Positions 16,935-25,422 of a stretch of DNA of 64,000 nucleotides are shown piece by piece. The notes under the pieces are model-generated. The model saw only the letters and a program-made list of their open reading frames with translations. It made no database searches and had not been told where the DNA came from. The stretch is from Falsibacillus albus. Its GTDB lineage: Bacteria > Bacillota > Bacilli > Bacillales > DSM-25281. The stretch covers positions 124,001-188,000 of the forward strand of contig NZ_RCVZ01000007.1 in assembly GCF_003668575.1 (NCBI RefSeq). The letters are read 5' to 3'. Numbering within the stretch: the first letter of the stretch is position 1; the number at the start of each line of letters is the position of its first letter. Position numbers and translations under genes: made by a program.

Positions 16935-17369
16935 ATGTCAATGGCATACGAAGAATATATGAAACAAATGGTTAAACCGATGAGAGCTGAGCTGACACGC
17001 GCTGGCTTTAAGGAGTTATTGAGTGCAGAAGAAGTCGAAGAATTCATGGAAAAGGCAGTTGGAACCACTTTGGTGGTGGTAAATTCGGTTTGCGGCTGTG
17101 CAGCTGGGCTGGCAAGGCCATCTGCCACTCAATCCATTGTGGTATCAGAAAAAGCACCAGACAACCTGGTGACTGTTTTTGCCGGACAGGATAAAGAGGC
17201 AACAGAAAAGATGCGGAGCTATTTCAAAGGATATGAGCCTTCATCTCCTTCAATGGCCTTATTAAAGGGCAAAGAAGTGGTTCATTTCATCCCTCGTGAA
17301 GAAATTGAAGACCATGCGATGGAAGACATCATCCACAACTTGACGACAGCCTACCATAAGCATTGTTAA
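16935..17369 (+). CDS. brxA: Bacilliredoxin BrxA (YphP)
   Basis: This 144-residue protein of the DUF1094 family has the diagnostic CGC motif in VNSVCGCAAGLARP with Cys53 and Cys55. Bacilliredoxins remove bacillithiol from mixed disulfides on proteins after oxidative stress. YphP has this size and this position in B. subtilis. AAGGAGGAATAACC precedes ATG 16935. An operon with ypgR is likely because only 4 bases separate them. Confidence 0.95.
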   Translation: MSMAYEEYMKQMVKPMRAELTRAGFKELLSAEEVEEFMEKAVGTTLVVVNSVCGCAAGLARPSATQSIVVSEKAPDNLVTVFAGQDKEATEKMRSYFKGYEPSSPSMALLKGKEVVHFIPREEIEDHAMEDIIHNLTTAYHKHC

Positions 17370-17376
17370 TAATCCG

Positions 17377-17406
17377 GGATGCCAAATAATGGCATCCTGA
17401 TTTTTA
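17377..17406 (+). terminator. Terminator after brxA
   Basis: GGATGCC (17377-17383) pairs with GGCATCC (17391-17397), extended by A-T pairs in the loop, followed by TGATTTTTA. Confidence 0.8.
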
Positions 17407-17448
17407 TGATGGATCCTTTGTAGTTTGATTTTTTCTAAGACTGTTTTC

Positions 17449-17836
17449 AAAAGCATTCTTTCTCAAAGATTGTTGTTTTTAACTGTTTTTCTTTAAAATA
17501 ACTCATCATATGTTATTGATTGGTGCGGAAGGTGCGAGACTCCGGAGGGATCAGCGGGTCAGTTGGAAAAGCTGCTTGGCTTTGCCCTGGAGCTAGACAG
17601 ACCCCGCAGCGGAGCGAGGAGATATTAGGCGGATGTTCGATTAAGTTCGGCACGTCCTCGAAAAATGCCAAGCATTTTTCTTCGTGCGATGTGTCGCTCT
17701 CGCAGCTTTCCTTGTCCTGTGCCAACATCGAACGACCTCACTTCGTGTGAGGCACCTCGGAAAGCGAGCATCCTGCAGCGGAAATCAACCTTACACAACC
17801 TTTAAATGAATAGCAGCAAGCTTTAAGGAAAGAGCT
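17449..17836 (+). repeat. Dispersed intergenic repeat, expanded copy (about 388 bp)
   Basis: This copy has the conserved arms and two extra blocks, after GCGGGTCAGTTGG and inside the GGCAC/GTGCC stem. The added blocks can pair with each other (GGAAAAGCTGC with GCAGCTTTCC), and one carries its own hairpin GAAAAATGCCAAGCATTTTTC in part. Its left end shows TTGTTG, 18 bases, TAAAAT. It ends 41 bases before ypiP. A 76-codon open frame across it has no ribosome binding site. Confidence 0.88.
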
Positions 17837-17876
17837 TAACAAAAAAAGCCCTTATTATTGAAGGAGAAGTAATCGC

Positions 17877-18665
17877 ATGTTTATCACGACGTCAGCAAGA
17901 ACGAATGAAATGATGAAAGAGACTGCCAAATCATACGCTCATCAATTAGGAGTACCATATAAAGAAAGAAACAAACGGACGGTAAAGGCCATGCAGGCTC
18001 ATTTTAAAGATGCATGCATGGTGATCGGGAAAGAACGAATAGAACTTTTCGGTTGGACTGAAAAATCTGGTACAGGTAATGCATTCTTTTTTCATCCTAA
18101 TTCAGCCAGCTTTCGGATTAAAAGGCTGGAAAGAGGGGAAGATGATCCACTCATTGCGGCATCGAATCTGAATGAAGGAATGACTTTCCTGGATTGTACA
18201 CTAGGTTTGGGATCAGACAGCATCGTAGCGAGCCATGTTGTTGGGGAATCTGGAAATGTGGTAGGTACTGAAGCCAATCGGTACCTTTCCTTCATGGTCA
18301 AAGAGGGATTGTCCGGATGGGACTCGGGGCATTGCGGCATCAATGAAGCGATGATGAGGATCAAGGTTGTCCACATGCACCATCTTGAGTATCTTAACTC
18401 ACTTCCGGATGAATCGTTTGACTGCATTTATTTTGATCCCATGTTTGAAGATTCGATAAATGAATCAGAGGGGATCAAGGGATTAAAAGATTGGGCGGTT
18501 TATGAGGATATTACATCCAAAGCCATCGCTGAAGCAAAGAGGGTCGCCATTCAGAGGGTTGTCCTAAAGGATTCTTTTCGCTCTTCCCGATTTGAAAAAT
18601 ATGGATTTGACGTAATCCGCAGGAAAAATTCTAAATTTCACTTTGGTGTGATCACAAAAACGTAG
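17877..18665 (+). CDS. ypiP: Class I SAM methyltransferase YpiP (RsmJ-like)
   Basis: This 262-residue protein has an N-terminal segment of about 80 residues, then LDCTLGLGSDSIVASH as SAM motif I and IYFDPMFEDS as motif IV. The DPMF tetrad resembles RsmJ-type guanine-N2 rRNA methyltransferases, so an rRNA substrate is plausible but inferred. AAGGAGAAG lies before ATG 17877. The gene is monocistronic between a repeat and a terminator. Confidence 0.88.
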   Translation: MFITTSARTNEMMKETAKSYAHQLGVPYKERNKRTVKAMQAHFKDACMVIGKERIELFGWTEKSGTGNAFFFHPNSASFRIKRLERGEDDPLIAASNLNEGMTFLDCTLGLGSDSIVASHVVGESGNVVGTEANRYLSFMVKEGLSGWDSGHCGINEAMMRIKVVHMHHLEYLNSLPDESFDCIYFDPMFEDSINESEGIKGLKDWAVYEDITSKAIAEAKRVAIQRVVLKDSFRSSRFEKYGFDVIRRKNSKFHFGVITKT

Positions 18666-18681
18666 GGCATAGCCTGCAAGA

Positions 18682-18714
18682 AAGCCGAGACGACAATTCG
18701 CCTCGGCTTTTTTG
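18682..18714 (+). terminator. Terminator after ypiP
   Basis: AAGCCGAG (18682-18689) pairs with CTCGGCTT (18702-18709), followed by TTTTTG. Confidence 0.9.
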
Positions 18715-18722
18715 TACGAATA

Positions 18723-18797
18723 TCAATCTGCAACCGTCAAGAAAATAAAATAGGCCAACATAATGACAATTCCAATAACCACAGCAATTTCAGTCAT
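18723..18797 (-). CDS. Candidate 24-residue membrane peptide
   Basis: A minus-strand frame of 25 codons reads MTEIAVVIGIVIMLAYFIFL and four more residues, a single hydrophobic helix flanked by a charged end. GGGGTG lies about seven bases before its ATG. It sits between the ypiP terminator and ypjP. Such peptides are common in Bacillaceae but I do not recognise this one. Conservation across genomes would decide it. Confidence 0.55.
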   Translation of the reverse strand: MTEIAVVIGIVIMLAYFIFLTVAD

Positions 18798-18977
18798 ACA
18801 TGAACACCCCGTTTCCTTTTCCATTACTATTTCCTATTTACTGCCGTCACAAACTTTTTTCCTATTTTTTTAATTCTTTCTGACAATTTGAAACCTTTCG
18901 CCCAATTATACGTAGAAAGCTAGTATAATAACTATGTAAAGAATTCCAGGTCAATACATACGAAAGGGTTTTTTATC

Positions 18978-19574
18978 ATGAAAAAATGGATTCGAAAATC
19001 TTTTGTTGTCCTTGTTTCAATTTTATCTTTCGGGATTGTCACTCCGTCACATGCCTTTCTGGCGGATAATCAAACGATCGATAAAGCAGAGCAGAGGACA
19101 TCAACCGATCGCATAAATGACAAAAAAGAAGAATCTGAATCCGGCATTTTCCTGGTTGAAGATTCAAAGGAAACCCTTATCGGTGATCTGATGAAGGCTG
19201 CAGAAGAACAATCATACGAAAAGTTCGGAACGAAAATCAGCCCTGTTATTGAAAATGAATTTAAGGATATCGTCCTTCCCAATATCCAAAAAGCAATAGA
19301 AATGACGATCAATCAATATCCGGAAGAGGATTTGACATCTTTGGCCATTACGGAAAAGCCAAGCGGGGGCAATGGCGAAAAGATCTTCAACATTTATAAC
19401 GAAAAAACAAATCAGGACGTTATCCGCTTTCACGTCAGACGTGATCACCCTCCATTAGATGGGTATTATTTTAACTTTCATTACCACACCCACCATGATG
19501 GATTTCAAGACCATTATGATTTAGGTATGATCTATTGGGATAAAAACACACCTCCAAAATGGATGGCGGTTTAA
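18978..19574 (+). CDS. ypjP: YpjP family secreted protein
   Basis: This 198-residue protein starts with a signal peptide: MKKWIRKSF, a hydrophobic core, and a probable cleavage after SHA near residue 26. The mature part is charged and ends with a His-rich block (DGYYFNFHYHTHHDGFQDHY) and DKNTPPKWMAV. The His/Asp-rich stretch could bind metal, which is inference. B. subtilis ypjP lies at the same position next to the thymidylate synthase gene. Its function is not known. Confidence 0.88.
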   Translation: MKKWIRKSFVVLVSILSFGIVTPSHAFLADNQTIDKAEQRTSTDRINDKKEESESGIFLVEDSKETLIGDLMKAAEEQSYEKFGTKISPVIENEFKDIVLPNIQKAIEMTINQYPEEDLTSLAITEKPSGGNGEKIFNIYNEKTNQDVIRFHVRRDHPPLDGYYFNFHYHTHHDGFQDHYDLGMIYWDKNTPPKWMAV

Positions 19575-19623
19575 TCTAAAATGACAAGAAGCAGGCATAA
19601 AATGTCTCCTTCTTCAGTTTACA

Positions 19624-19674
19624 GACAAAAGGGATCGATAGAAAATTCTTTCGATCCCTTTTGTCTTTTTTTTG
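19624..19674 (+). terminator. Terminator after ypjP
   Basis: GACAAAAGGGATCGA (19624-19638) pairs perfectly with TCGATCCCTTTTGTC (19651-19665), followed by eight Ts. Confidence 0.95.
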
Positions 19675-19715
19675 CTATTACTAATATGAGTGTGTTGATC
19701 TTCACTATGGGTTGC

Positions 19716-19766
19716 TGCATTCCACGTACGTGGCAGAGGCGTTTTTCCCGCCGGAGTCGCCGCTTT
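19716..19766 (-). repeat. Possible remnant of a GC-rich intergenic repeat
   Basis: A perfect 12-base palindrome CCACGTACGTGG (19722-19733) is followed by GGCGTTTTTCCCGCCGGAGT. On the minus strand this reads like the GCGGCGACTCCGGCGGGAAA part of GC-rich intergenic repeats of Bacillaceae. The rest of the 19575-20079 gap is AT-rich with no gene. Confidence 0.4.
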
Positions 19767-19935
19767 TCTTTGCAATCACTACTTATAATCACTACTTATT
19801 AAGTTGAAGAATATCATCACAGCTTTTAAAATAAATTCATTTTTGTGCTTAGAAAAATTTAATATCGTGCAATTACATTTAGAAATGCTGAGTGAATTGG
19901 GAGCGGAAAGGAACCGACTTTCTGACCACAAAAAC

Positions 19936-19979
19936 TATCCAAACTAATATGAGAAACCTGATCTAAATAAGTTTGGATA
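19936..19979. repeat. Inverted repeat upstream of thyA promoter
   Basis: TATCCAAACT (19936-19945) and AGTTTGGATA (19970-19979) are perfect 10-base inverted repeats 24 bases apart. They end about 30 bases before the thyA -10 box, so they could be an operator or a hairpin. Confidence 0.65.
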
Positions 19980-20008
19980 AGTCAAGTCTGAAATAGTTTT
20001 AGGGTGCG

Positions 20009-20017
20009 TGCTATAAT
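20009..20017 (+). promoter_or_regulatory. Extended -10 promoter of thyA
   Basis: TGCTATAAT (20009-20017) is a perfect extended -10 element. No good -35 hexamer lies 17 bases upstream. It is 63 bases before the thyA start. Confidence 0.65.
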
Positions 20018-20079
20018 AAATGCAATTATATTGGGCGTGATGGCATGGCCAATGGGAATTTAAAGGAGGATGAAGTTTC

Positions 20080-20874
20080 ATGAAACAATATCTTCAATTA
20101 TGTGAACACGTACTCACAAATGGCATAGAAAAACATGATCGTACCGGAACGGGAACCATCAGTACTTTTGGGTACCAAATGCGATTTGATTTATCAGAAG
20201 GATTTCCGCTATTAACGACAAAAAAGCTCCATATGAAATCGATAATCCATGAATTGCTTTGGTTCCTTAAAGGGGATACAAACGTTAAATATCTTCAGGA
20301 AAACGGAGTGAGAATCTGGAATGAATGGGCAGATGAAGATGGAAATCTAGGTCCTGTGTATGGACATCAATGGCGTTCATGGACAACGTCAGACGGCAGT
20401 ACGATCGATCAAATTACCAATGTGATCGATCAAATCAAAAACAATCCCGACTCAAGAAGGATGATAGTCAATGCCTGGAACGTCGGCGATATTGAAACAA
20501 TGGCGCTTCCCCCATGCCATTGTTTATTCCAATTCTATGTTGCAGATGGAAAGCTATCATGTCAGCTTTATCAGCGCTCGGCCGATGTGTTCCTTGGAGT
20601 GCCATTTAACATCGCTTCATATGCGCTGCTTACCCAGATGATTGCCCACGTATGTGATCTGGAAGAAGGTGAGTTTGTGCATACCTTCGGAGATGTGCAT
20701 ATATATTCAAATCATATGGAGCAAGTGAACCTCCAGCTTTCAAGGCAGCCTTATTCACTTCCTAAAATGAAAATCAATCGTAAAGTTGACAGTATTTTCG
20801 ATTTTCTTTATGAAGATTTCACCCTCGAAAACTATGAAGCTCACCCACATATCAAGGGAGTGGTGAGTGTATGA
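20080..20874 (+). CDS. thyA: Thymidylate synthase ThyA
   Basis: This 264-residue protein is the standard length of ThyA. It makes dTMP from dUMP with methylene-THF, releasing dihydrofolate. The catalytic Cys146 lies in [13 protein letters not shown], preceded by NAWNVGD and followed by [33 protein letters not shown] precedes the ATG. It overlaps dfrA by 4 bases, so the enzyme that regenerates THF is made from the same transcript. B. subtilis calls this homologue thyB. Confidence 0.98.
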   Translation: MKQYLQLCEHVLTNGIEKHDRTGTGTISTFGYQMRFDLSEGFPLLTTKKLHMKSIIHELLWFLKGDTNVKYLQENGVRIWNEWADEDGNLGPVYGHQWRSWTTSDGSTIDQITNVIDQIKNNPDSRRMIVNAWNVGDIETMALPPCHCLFQFYVADGKLSCQLYQRSADVFLGVPFNIASYALLTQMIAHVCDLEEGEFVHTFGDVHIYSNHMEQVNLQLSRQPYSLPKMKINRKVDSIFDFLYEDFTLENYEAHPHIKGVVSV

Positions 20875-21368
20875 TTTCATTTATTTGGGCGATGGATGAA
20901 AATCGATTGATTGGGAGTGGAAATAGACTCCCATGGCGTCTTCCTGAGGATTTGAAGTTTTTCAAAAATACGACGATGAACCATCCGATTGTAATGGGTC
21001 GCAAAACGTTTGAATCAATAGGAAAACCTCTTCCTGGTAGAATCAATATCATTTTGACAAAGGACAAGACTTACAAGAAAGAAGGCTGCATCGTAATGAA
21101 CAATAAGTCTCAATTGTTAGACTGGATTGAATCACAGGAAAAGGAAGTATTTATTACGGGTGGATCAGAGATCTTCAAACAATTGATGGATGAAGTCGAT
21201 AGCTTATATGTCACGAAAATTTATTCATCATTCGAAGGTGATACATACTTCCCTGTAATGGATTGGTGTGGATGGAAGGCCGTGTGGGCAAAAAAGGGGA
21301 TAAAAAATGAGAAGAACCCATATGACTATGAATTTTATAAATACAAAAAAAAGCAGCACAATCATTGA
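20871..21368 (+). CDS. dfrA: Dihydrofolate reductase
   Basis: This 165-residue protein starts [35 protein letters not shown]-like, with IG and LPWxLPEDLxFFK, and has [15 protein letters not shown] and [10 protein letters not shown]. It reduces dihydrofolate to THF with NADPH and so completes the thymidylate cycle started by the coupled thyA. The start ATG lies in the thyA stop (ATGA). The minus-strand terminator of yplQ overlaps its last codons. Confidence 0.97.
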   Translation: MISFIWAMDENRLIGSGNRLPWRLPEDLKFFKNTTMNHPIVMGRKTFESIGKPLPGRINIILTKDKTYKKEGCIVMNNKSQLLDWIESQEKEVFITGGSEIFKQLMDEVDSLYVTKIYSSFEGDTYFPVMDWCGWKAVWAKKGIKNEKNPYDYEFYKYKKKQHNH

Positions 21369-21379
21369 GAAAGTGCTGC
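21345..21379 (-). terminator. Terminator of yplQ (minus strand)
   Basis: On the minus strand GCAGCAC (21373-21379) pairs with GTGCTGC (21353-21359), followed by eight Ts. It overlaps the 3' end of dfrA. Confidence 0.85.
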
Positions 21380-21395
21380 CGAAACCAATGTTCGA

Positions 21396-21424
21396 GCCTG
21401 GAATGGAGTTTCCAGGCTTTAATT
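21396..21424 (+). terminator. Probable terminator of thyA-dfrA
   Basis: GCCTGGAA (21396-21403) pairs with TTCCAGGC (21410-21417) and is followed by TTTAATTAT, a weak T tail. Confidence 0.65.
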
Positions 21425-22058
21425 ATACATAGAACAAAATGCAAAAGTACATGAATGCACTACCACCCAATACGAAAAGATGCCAGATTGCATGATTGAA
21501 AGGGATCTTATTCCATATGTAGAAAACCGCTCCAACCGAATATAGGATTCCACCGGTCAATAAAAAGGCGAATCCAATCGGTGTCAAACGTTCGTATAGA
21601 GGCTGGATTGCAACAATGATCAGCCAACCCATCAATAAATAAAAAATGGTCGACATCAATTGAAACCTGTGGATGAATAAACACTTAAAAACAATTCCAA
21701 AAACGGCAAGCGTCCAAATTGCGCCAAAAAGGATCCAGCCCAAGGTTCCCTTCAGCGTGACAAGGACAAATGGCGTATAGGTGCCGGCTATCAACAAATA
21801 GATCGCCGAATGATCCAGGATTGCAAAGATGTTTTTAATCTTCGAAGGTTTAAAGCTATGGAGCATCGTTGAAAATAAATAAAGCAGGATCATGGAAATC
21901 CCGAATATTAAGAAGCTTGCCATATACCATCCATTATTTTTATGTGCGGCAAAAATAATGAGCATGACCAGGGCCGGGATGCTTAATAAAAAGCCGATCC
22001 CATGAGTGATTGCGTTGGCAATTTCTTCTTTCCAATCTTTATAATCAGCTGTAGTCAA
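21423..22058 (-). CDS. yplQ: Hemolysin III / PAQR family membrane protein YplQ
   Basis: This 211-residue seven-helix protein has the family N-terminus EIANAITHGIGFLLSIPALV, SMILLYLFSTMLHS, ILDHSAIYLLIAGTYTPF and the C-terminal NHAIWHLFVLGGSA. The conserved Ser, Asp and three His residues form a zinc site in PAQR proteins. Despite the family name, haemolysis is not an established role for it. The start is TTG, behind AAAGGGGGC at normal spacing. It is convergent with dfrA and divergent from the SRAP gene. Confidence 0.93.
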   Translation of the reverse strand: MTTADYKDWKEEIANAITHGIGFLLSIPALVMLIIFAAHKNNGWYMASFLIFGISMILLYLFSTMLHSFKPSKIKNIFAILDHSAIYLLIAGTYTPFVLVTLKGTLGWILFGAIWTLAVFGIVFKCLFIHRFQLMSTIFYLLMGWLIIVAIQPLYERLTPIGFAFLLTGGILYSVGAVFYIWNKIPFNHAIWHLFVLGGSAFMYFCILFYV

Positions 22059-22144
22059 TCAGATTGCCCCCTTTTCTGAATTACTTTAATGATATACTTC
22101 GACAAAAGATTCTTCAAATGAATTCTTTTAGGATGTGAAATGAT

Positions 22145-22801
22145 ATGTGTGGAAGATATACGTTAACGAAATCTAAGGAAACATTGATTGAACAGTTTTT
22201 AATCGACGAGTTTCCAGAAGAATTTGATAGATCCTTTAATGTTGCTCCAAGCCAGTCAGTTTTGGCCTTGGCGGGGATAAATAACAAGCGAAGGGCAGGG
22301 TATTTGAAATGGGGCCTCATTCCTCACTGGGTAAAGGAAGGGAAACAGTGGCGTCCCATTATTAACGCGAGGGCTGAAAAGCTTGAAGAAAAAGCAAGTT
22401 TTAGGGGCTTGGTTGAAAAAAAGAGAATCATCCTGCTGGCAGATGGTTTTTACGAATGGGGCATGCATGAAGGAAAAAAGCAGCCATTTCGGTTCATAGC
22501 GAAAAACCAAAGTCTGTTTGCATTTGCCGCATTGTGGGACAAAAATGGAGGCCAATCGACCTGTACCATCATCACTACTGGTGCGAATGAAGAGGTTTCC
22601 TCCATTCATGACAGAATGCCAGTCATCTTTCTGGGTGAAGATCAGATATCAAAATGGCTGAGTGAAGAACCATATGAAAATGTCAAATCATTGTTGAAAC
22701 CGTTGCCGGATGATGAAATGACCATATATCCGGTGTCCTCAATGGTCAATTCACCCAAAAATAACAATGAATCATGTATTGAAAAAATAGCATTATCTTA
22801 A
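22145..22801 (+). CDS. SRAP / HMCES-type abasic-site protein (YedK family)
   Basis: This 218-residue protein starts MCGRYTLT, leaving Cys at position 2 to bind abasic sites in single-stranded DNA after removal of Met1. Other family motifs are FNVAPSQSVLAL, WGLIPHW, NARAEKL, ADGFYEW and HDRMPVI. SRAP proteins shield abasic sites by a thiazolidine link. I saw no LexA box in front of it. The ATG has GGATGTGAAATG ahead of it. Confidence 0.95.
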   Translation: MCGRYTLTKSKETLIEQFLIDEFPEEFDRSFNVAPSQSVLALAGINNKRRAGYLKWGLIPHWVKEGKQWRPIINARAEKLEEKASFRGLVEKKRIILLADGFYEWGMHEGKKQPFRFIAKNQSLFAFAALWDKNGGQSTCTIITTGANEEVSSIHDRMPVIFLGEDQISKWLSEEPYENVKSLLKPLPDDEMTIYPVSSMVNSPKNNNESCIEKIALS

Positions 22802-22827
22802 GACTATGATGGATTGCTATATAAAAA

Positions 22828-23163
22828 ATGAGTAACGACAAAATCAGACAGCTATTGCAGTTCGAATTGGGGTATAATATAGTCAAACGGGTGAAAAAGA
22901 GGATTGATATTTTGCTGCTGAAAAGCCTTGAGTTCAAAACAACGGATGGACAGAAGGTAAAGATTATCGATATTCCAGTATTGGAGGAAGATAGCCCGCT
23001 AAAATTCAAAGTAAACGTAAGGTTGGAACTGTTTATGAGGAAAATCATTTCTCGAGACGAGCCAAAAAAAGTTTACTCTTTGAGGGAACATTTGAAGAAG
23101 ACGTTAAAGTGGACTGAATACGAACAAATTTATCGAGCTTCGGAATTAAAAAACAATGCTTAA
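22828..23163 (+). CDS. Hypothetical basic protein
   Basis: This 111-residue protein is basic (pattern VKRVKKRIDILLL and KKTLKWTEYEQIYRASELKNN) and probably has a mixed alpha/beta fold. It has no signal, membrane segment or known motif. No good ribosome binding site precedes ATG 22828, so its level may be low or the start wrong. It follows SRAP by 26 bases and is followed by a strong terminator, which supports a real gene ending there. Confidence 0.6.
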   Translation: MSNDKIRQLLQFELGYNIVKRVKKRIDILLLKSLEFKTTDGQKVKIIDIPVLEEDSPLKFKVNVRLELFMRKIISRDEPKKVYSLREHLKKTLKWTEYEQIYRASELKNNA

Positions 23164-23180
23164 TAAGCTTTATTTTAACC

Positions 23181-23210
23181 AGATCCAGGCTGCTGCTGGA
23201 TCTTTTTTTG
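23181..23210 (+). terminator. Terminator after hypothetical gene
   Basis: AGATCCAG (23181-23188) pairs with CTGGATCT (23196-23203), followed by a T-run. Confidence 0.92.
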
Positions 23211-23298
23211 TAGATCGGGAAATATCTTGATAAAATGGTTTAAATGCTATTGAATTAAAGATATAATGAATAGAATCGCAATAGAGGATGTGGAAAGA

Positions 23299-24141
23299 AT
23301 GAGCAAGATAAAGATCGTCACCGATTCCACGGTAGATCTCCCCCAGGATATCCTTGATAGGCTAGGAATCCATGTAATCCCTTTGTCAATATCCATTGAA
23401 AATGAAACGTTCGTCGATCGGATAGATATAACACCGAAGGCATTTATGGAAAAAATGAAAAGATCCAACGAACTGCCTAAAAGTTCTCAGCCTCCGATCG
23501 GTACTTTTGTAGATAAGTATAATGAATTAGGCGAAGATGGAAGCGAAGTCCTTTCCATCCATATGTCAGGGAACCTAAGCGGGACTGTACGTTCTGCTGA
23601 AAGCGCTGCACAAATGAGCGATGCCAATGTAACTGTGATCGATTCCAGGTTCATTACACGTGCACTAGGATATCAAGTAATGGTGGCAGCGGAAATGGCT
23701 TTGAAAGGAGCATCGATGGATCAAATCCTTTCAGGTCTTGATACAGTACGTTCATCTACCAATTTATATATCGTAGTAGACACTCTCGAGAATTTAGTGA
23801 AGGGCGGACGAATTGGAAAAGGAAGGGCTTTGATTGGGTCTTTGCTGAATATTAAGCCGATCGCTTCGCTGGAAAATGGAGAATATACGCCGGTCACAAA
23901 AGTAAGAAGTCATTCTCAAGCGGTCAAATATTTGGCAAAGCAGTTTGCGGAAGATATCAAAAACAGGACGGTAAAAAGCGCAGCAATCATGCACGCGGAA
24001 GGACTGGAATTGGCCTTGGCGTTAAAGAAAAAAATTAAAGAAACAACCGGATATGAGGAAATTGAAATCGATGATACAACACCGATCATCAGTACCCACA
24101 CCGGGGCAGGAACGATCGGGTTGGTATATTACACAGAATAG
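23299..24141 (+). CDS. DegV-family fatty-acid-binding protein (copy 2)
   Basis: This 280-residue protein has VTDSTVDLP, SSQPPIGTFVDKY, IHMSGNLSGTVRSA, LVKGGRIGKG and the C-terminal THTGAGTIGLVYYTE. It would bind a fatty acid in the cytosol. It differs from copy 1 in the loop (GGRIGKG instead of RSGRMNG), which suggests different ligands or partners. ATG 23299 follows AGAGGATGTGGAAAG. It forms its own transcript, bounded by terminators. Confidence 0.93.
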   Translation: MSKIKIVTDSTVDLPQDILDRLGIHVIPLSISIENETFVDRIDITPKAFMEKMKRSNELPKSSQPPIGTFVDKYNELGEDGSEVLSIHMSGNLSGTVRSAESAAQMSDANVTVIDSRFITRALGYQVMVAAEMALKGASMDQILSGLDTVRSSTNLYIVVDTLENLVKGGRIGKGRALIGSLLNIKPIASLENGEYTPVTKVRSHSQAVKYLAKQFAEDIKNRTVKSAAIMHAEGLELALALKKKIKETTGYEEIEIDDTTPIISTHTGAGTIGLVYYTE

Positions 24142-24167
24142 GTGAAGCAAGGTATTGCCACCTGACT

Positions 24168-24220
24168 AAGACTGTAGACAAGCTTGAGCATTTTCTTGAG
24201 TTTGTCTACAGTCTTTTTTT
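24168..24220 (+). terminator. Terminator after degV copy 2
   Basis: AAGACTGTAGACAAGCTTGAG pairs with its downstream complement CTTGAG...TTGTCTACAGTCTT, forming a stem of about 20 bp with a mismatch and a T tail. Confidence 0.92.
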
Positions 24221-24370
24221 AATTCGTAAATAGTTGTGTGACTGATTCGATAGTCTCAAAAGATGATAATTTTACCGGCTGTTCTTCCTAATTAAATAGT
24301 ATTCCGCATATAAATGATGTAGGATGACTATCGTGTGTCGAAATGCCATTCGAGATGAGGTGGAAATTAC

Positions 24371-25342
24371 GTGGCTAAGAAGAAAGTCCTTTTATTCAGT
24401 GATTTTGGGGTTGATGACATTGTGGCTGCTTTATATGCCTACTATAGTGAAGAAATTGAAATTGTAGGGGTAGTGGCGGATTATGGGAATGTCTCAAAGC
24501 GTGATGCCATCAGGAATGTAAAATTCATTCAAGAAAAAACGGGCATATCTGATATACCCGTTTTCGGTGGTGCATTCAGCCCGTTGACAGGGATTCCTCC
24601 AGTCTATTACACCAATGTACATGGTCCAGCAGGCTTGGGGTCAATTATCCCCGAGAATTATCATGATCATATGGACCTTGAGAATTTCTACGAAGTCACC
24701 TCTTTAATCGATGAGTACAAAGATGAAATTATTATCTATTCTGCCGGTCGATTGACGTCGCTGGCGACATTGTTTGTCCTGTATCCTGAGAAGATTAAGG
24801 AAATCAAGGAATTCTATCTAATGGGAGGTGCATTTCAGTCGCCTGGAAATGTCACACCTGTAGCAGAAGCAAATTTTTACAGTGATCCATATGCTGCGAA
24901 CCTCGTCCTCCAATTATCTCCAAAGCAAATCCATATCGTTCCCCTGGATGTAACCCGCTATGCCATTCTGACCCCGCAAATGATTGACCAGCTGAATGAT
25001 TATTATACTGAAGCGAAGGACGAGGCAGGTATGTTGATCAAACCGATGGTGGATTATTATTATGATTTTTATAAGAAGAGTCAACCCGATATTTTAGGCG
25101 CGCCACTCCATGATTTATTGGCAATGTGGACGATTACACAGGACCCATCCGTTCAGTTTAAAGAGGTGCCGGTCAAGGTGAGCGTAAATAGCGGATCCAC
25201 ATTCGGTCAAAGCTCAGGTGATTTCAGAGAGTCGAGTCCAAAGGCTGCTTGGCCCATCCATAAAGTTGCCCTTTCCTTTAATTATAAAACATTCGTCGAA
25301 CAGATTTTTGCAACCTTGACATCCGGCCCGAGCAGGGGTTAA
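24371..25342 (+). CDS. Inosine/uridine-preferring nucleoside hydrolase family protein
   Basis: This 323-residue protein starts at GTG 24371 behind GAGGTGG. The N-terminal FSDFGVDDIVAA is the DxDxxxDD calcium-binding motif with the second Asp replaced (DFGVDD), and VHGPAGLG and PLHDLLAMW provide further active-site residues. Enzymes of the family cut the N-glycosidic bond of ribonucleosides. LSSLATL-like segments match the family. Substrate preference cannot be read from sequence. No signal peptide is present. Confidence 0.88.
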   Translation: MAKKKVLLFSDFGVDDIVAALYAYYSEEIEIVGVVADYGNVSKRDAIRNVKFIQEKTGISDIPVFGGAFSPLTGIPPVYYTNVHGPAGLGSIIPENYHDHMDLENFYEVTSLIDEYKDEIIIYSAGRLTSLATLFVLYPEKIKEIKEFYLMGGAFQSPGNVTPVAEANFYSDPYAANLVLQLSPKQIHIVPLDVTRYAILTPQMIDQLNDYYTEAKDEAGMLIKPMVDYYYDFYKKSQPDILGAPLHDLLAMWTITQDPSVQFKEVPVKVSVNSGSTFGQSSGDFRESSPKAAWPIHKVALSFNYKTFVEQIFATLTSGPSRG

Positions 25343-25422
25343 AGTTGCTGAGTTAGAAAAATGTTTCATGACTATATGAACGTGATATAATAACAATACT
25401 TGTAGAAAGCGAGGTGGACAAT

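Noticed and set aside
17513-17750. Overlapping frames of 71 and 76 codons in the expanded repeat
   Set aside because: Same reason; the codon pattern follows the structured repeat and not a protein.
19581-19802. 73-codon frame after ypjP
   Set aside because: It reads through a perfect terminator and a GC-rich palindrome; composition is not protein-like.
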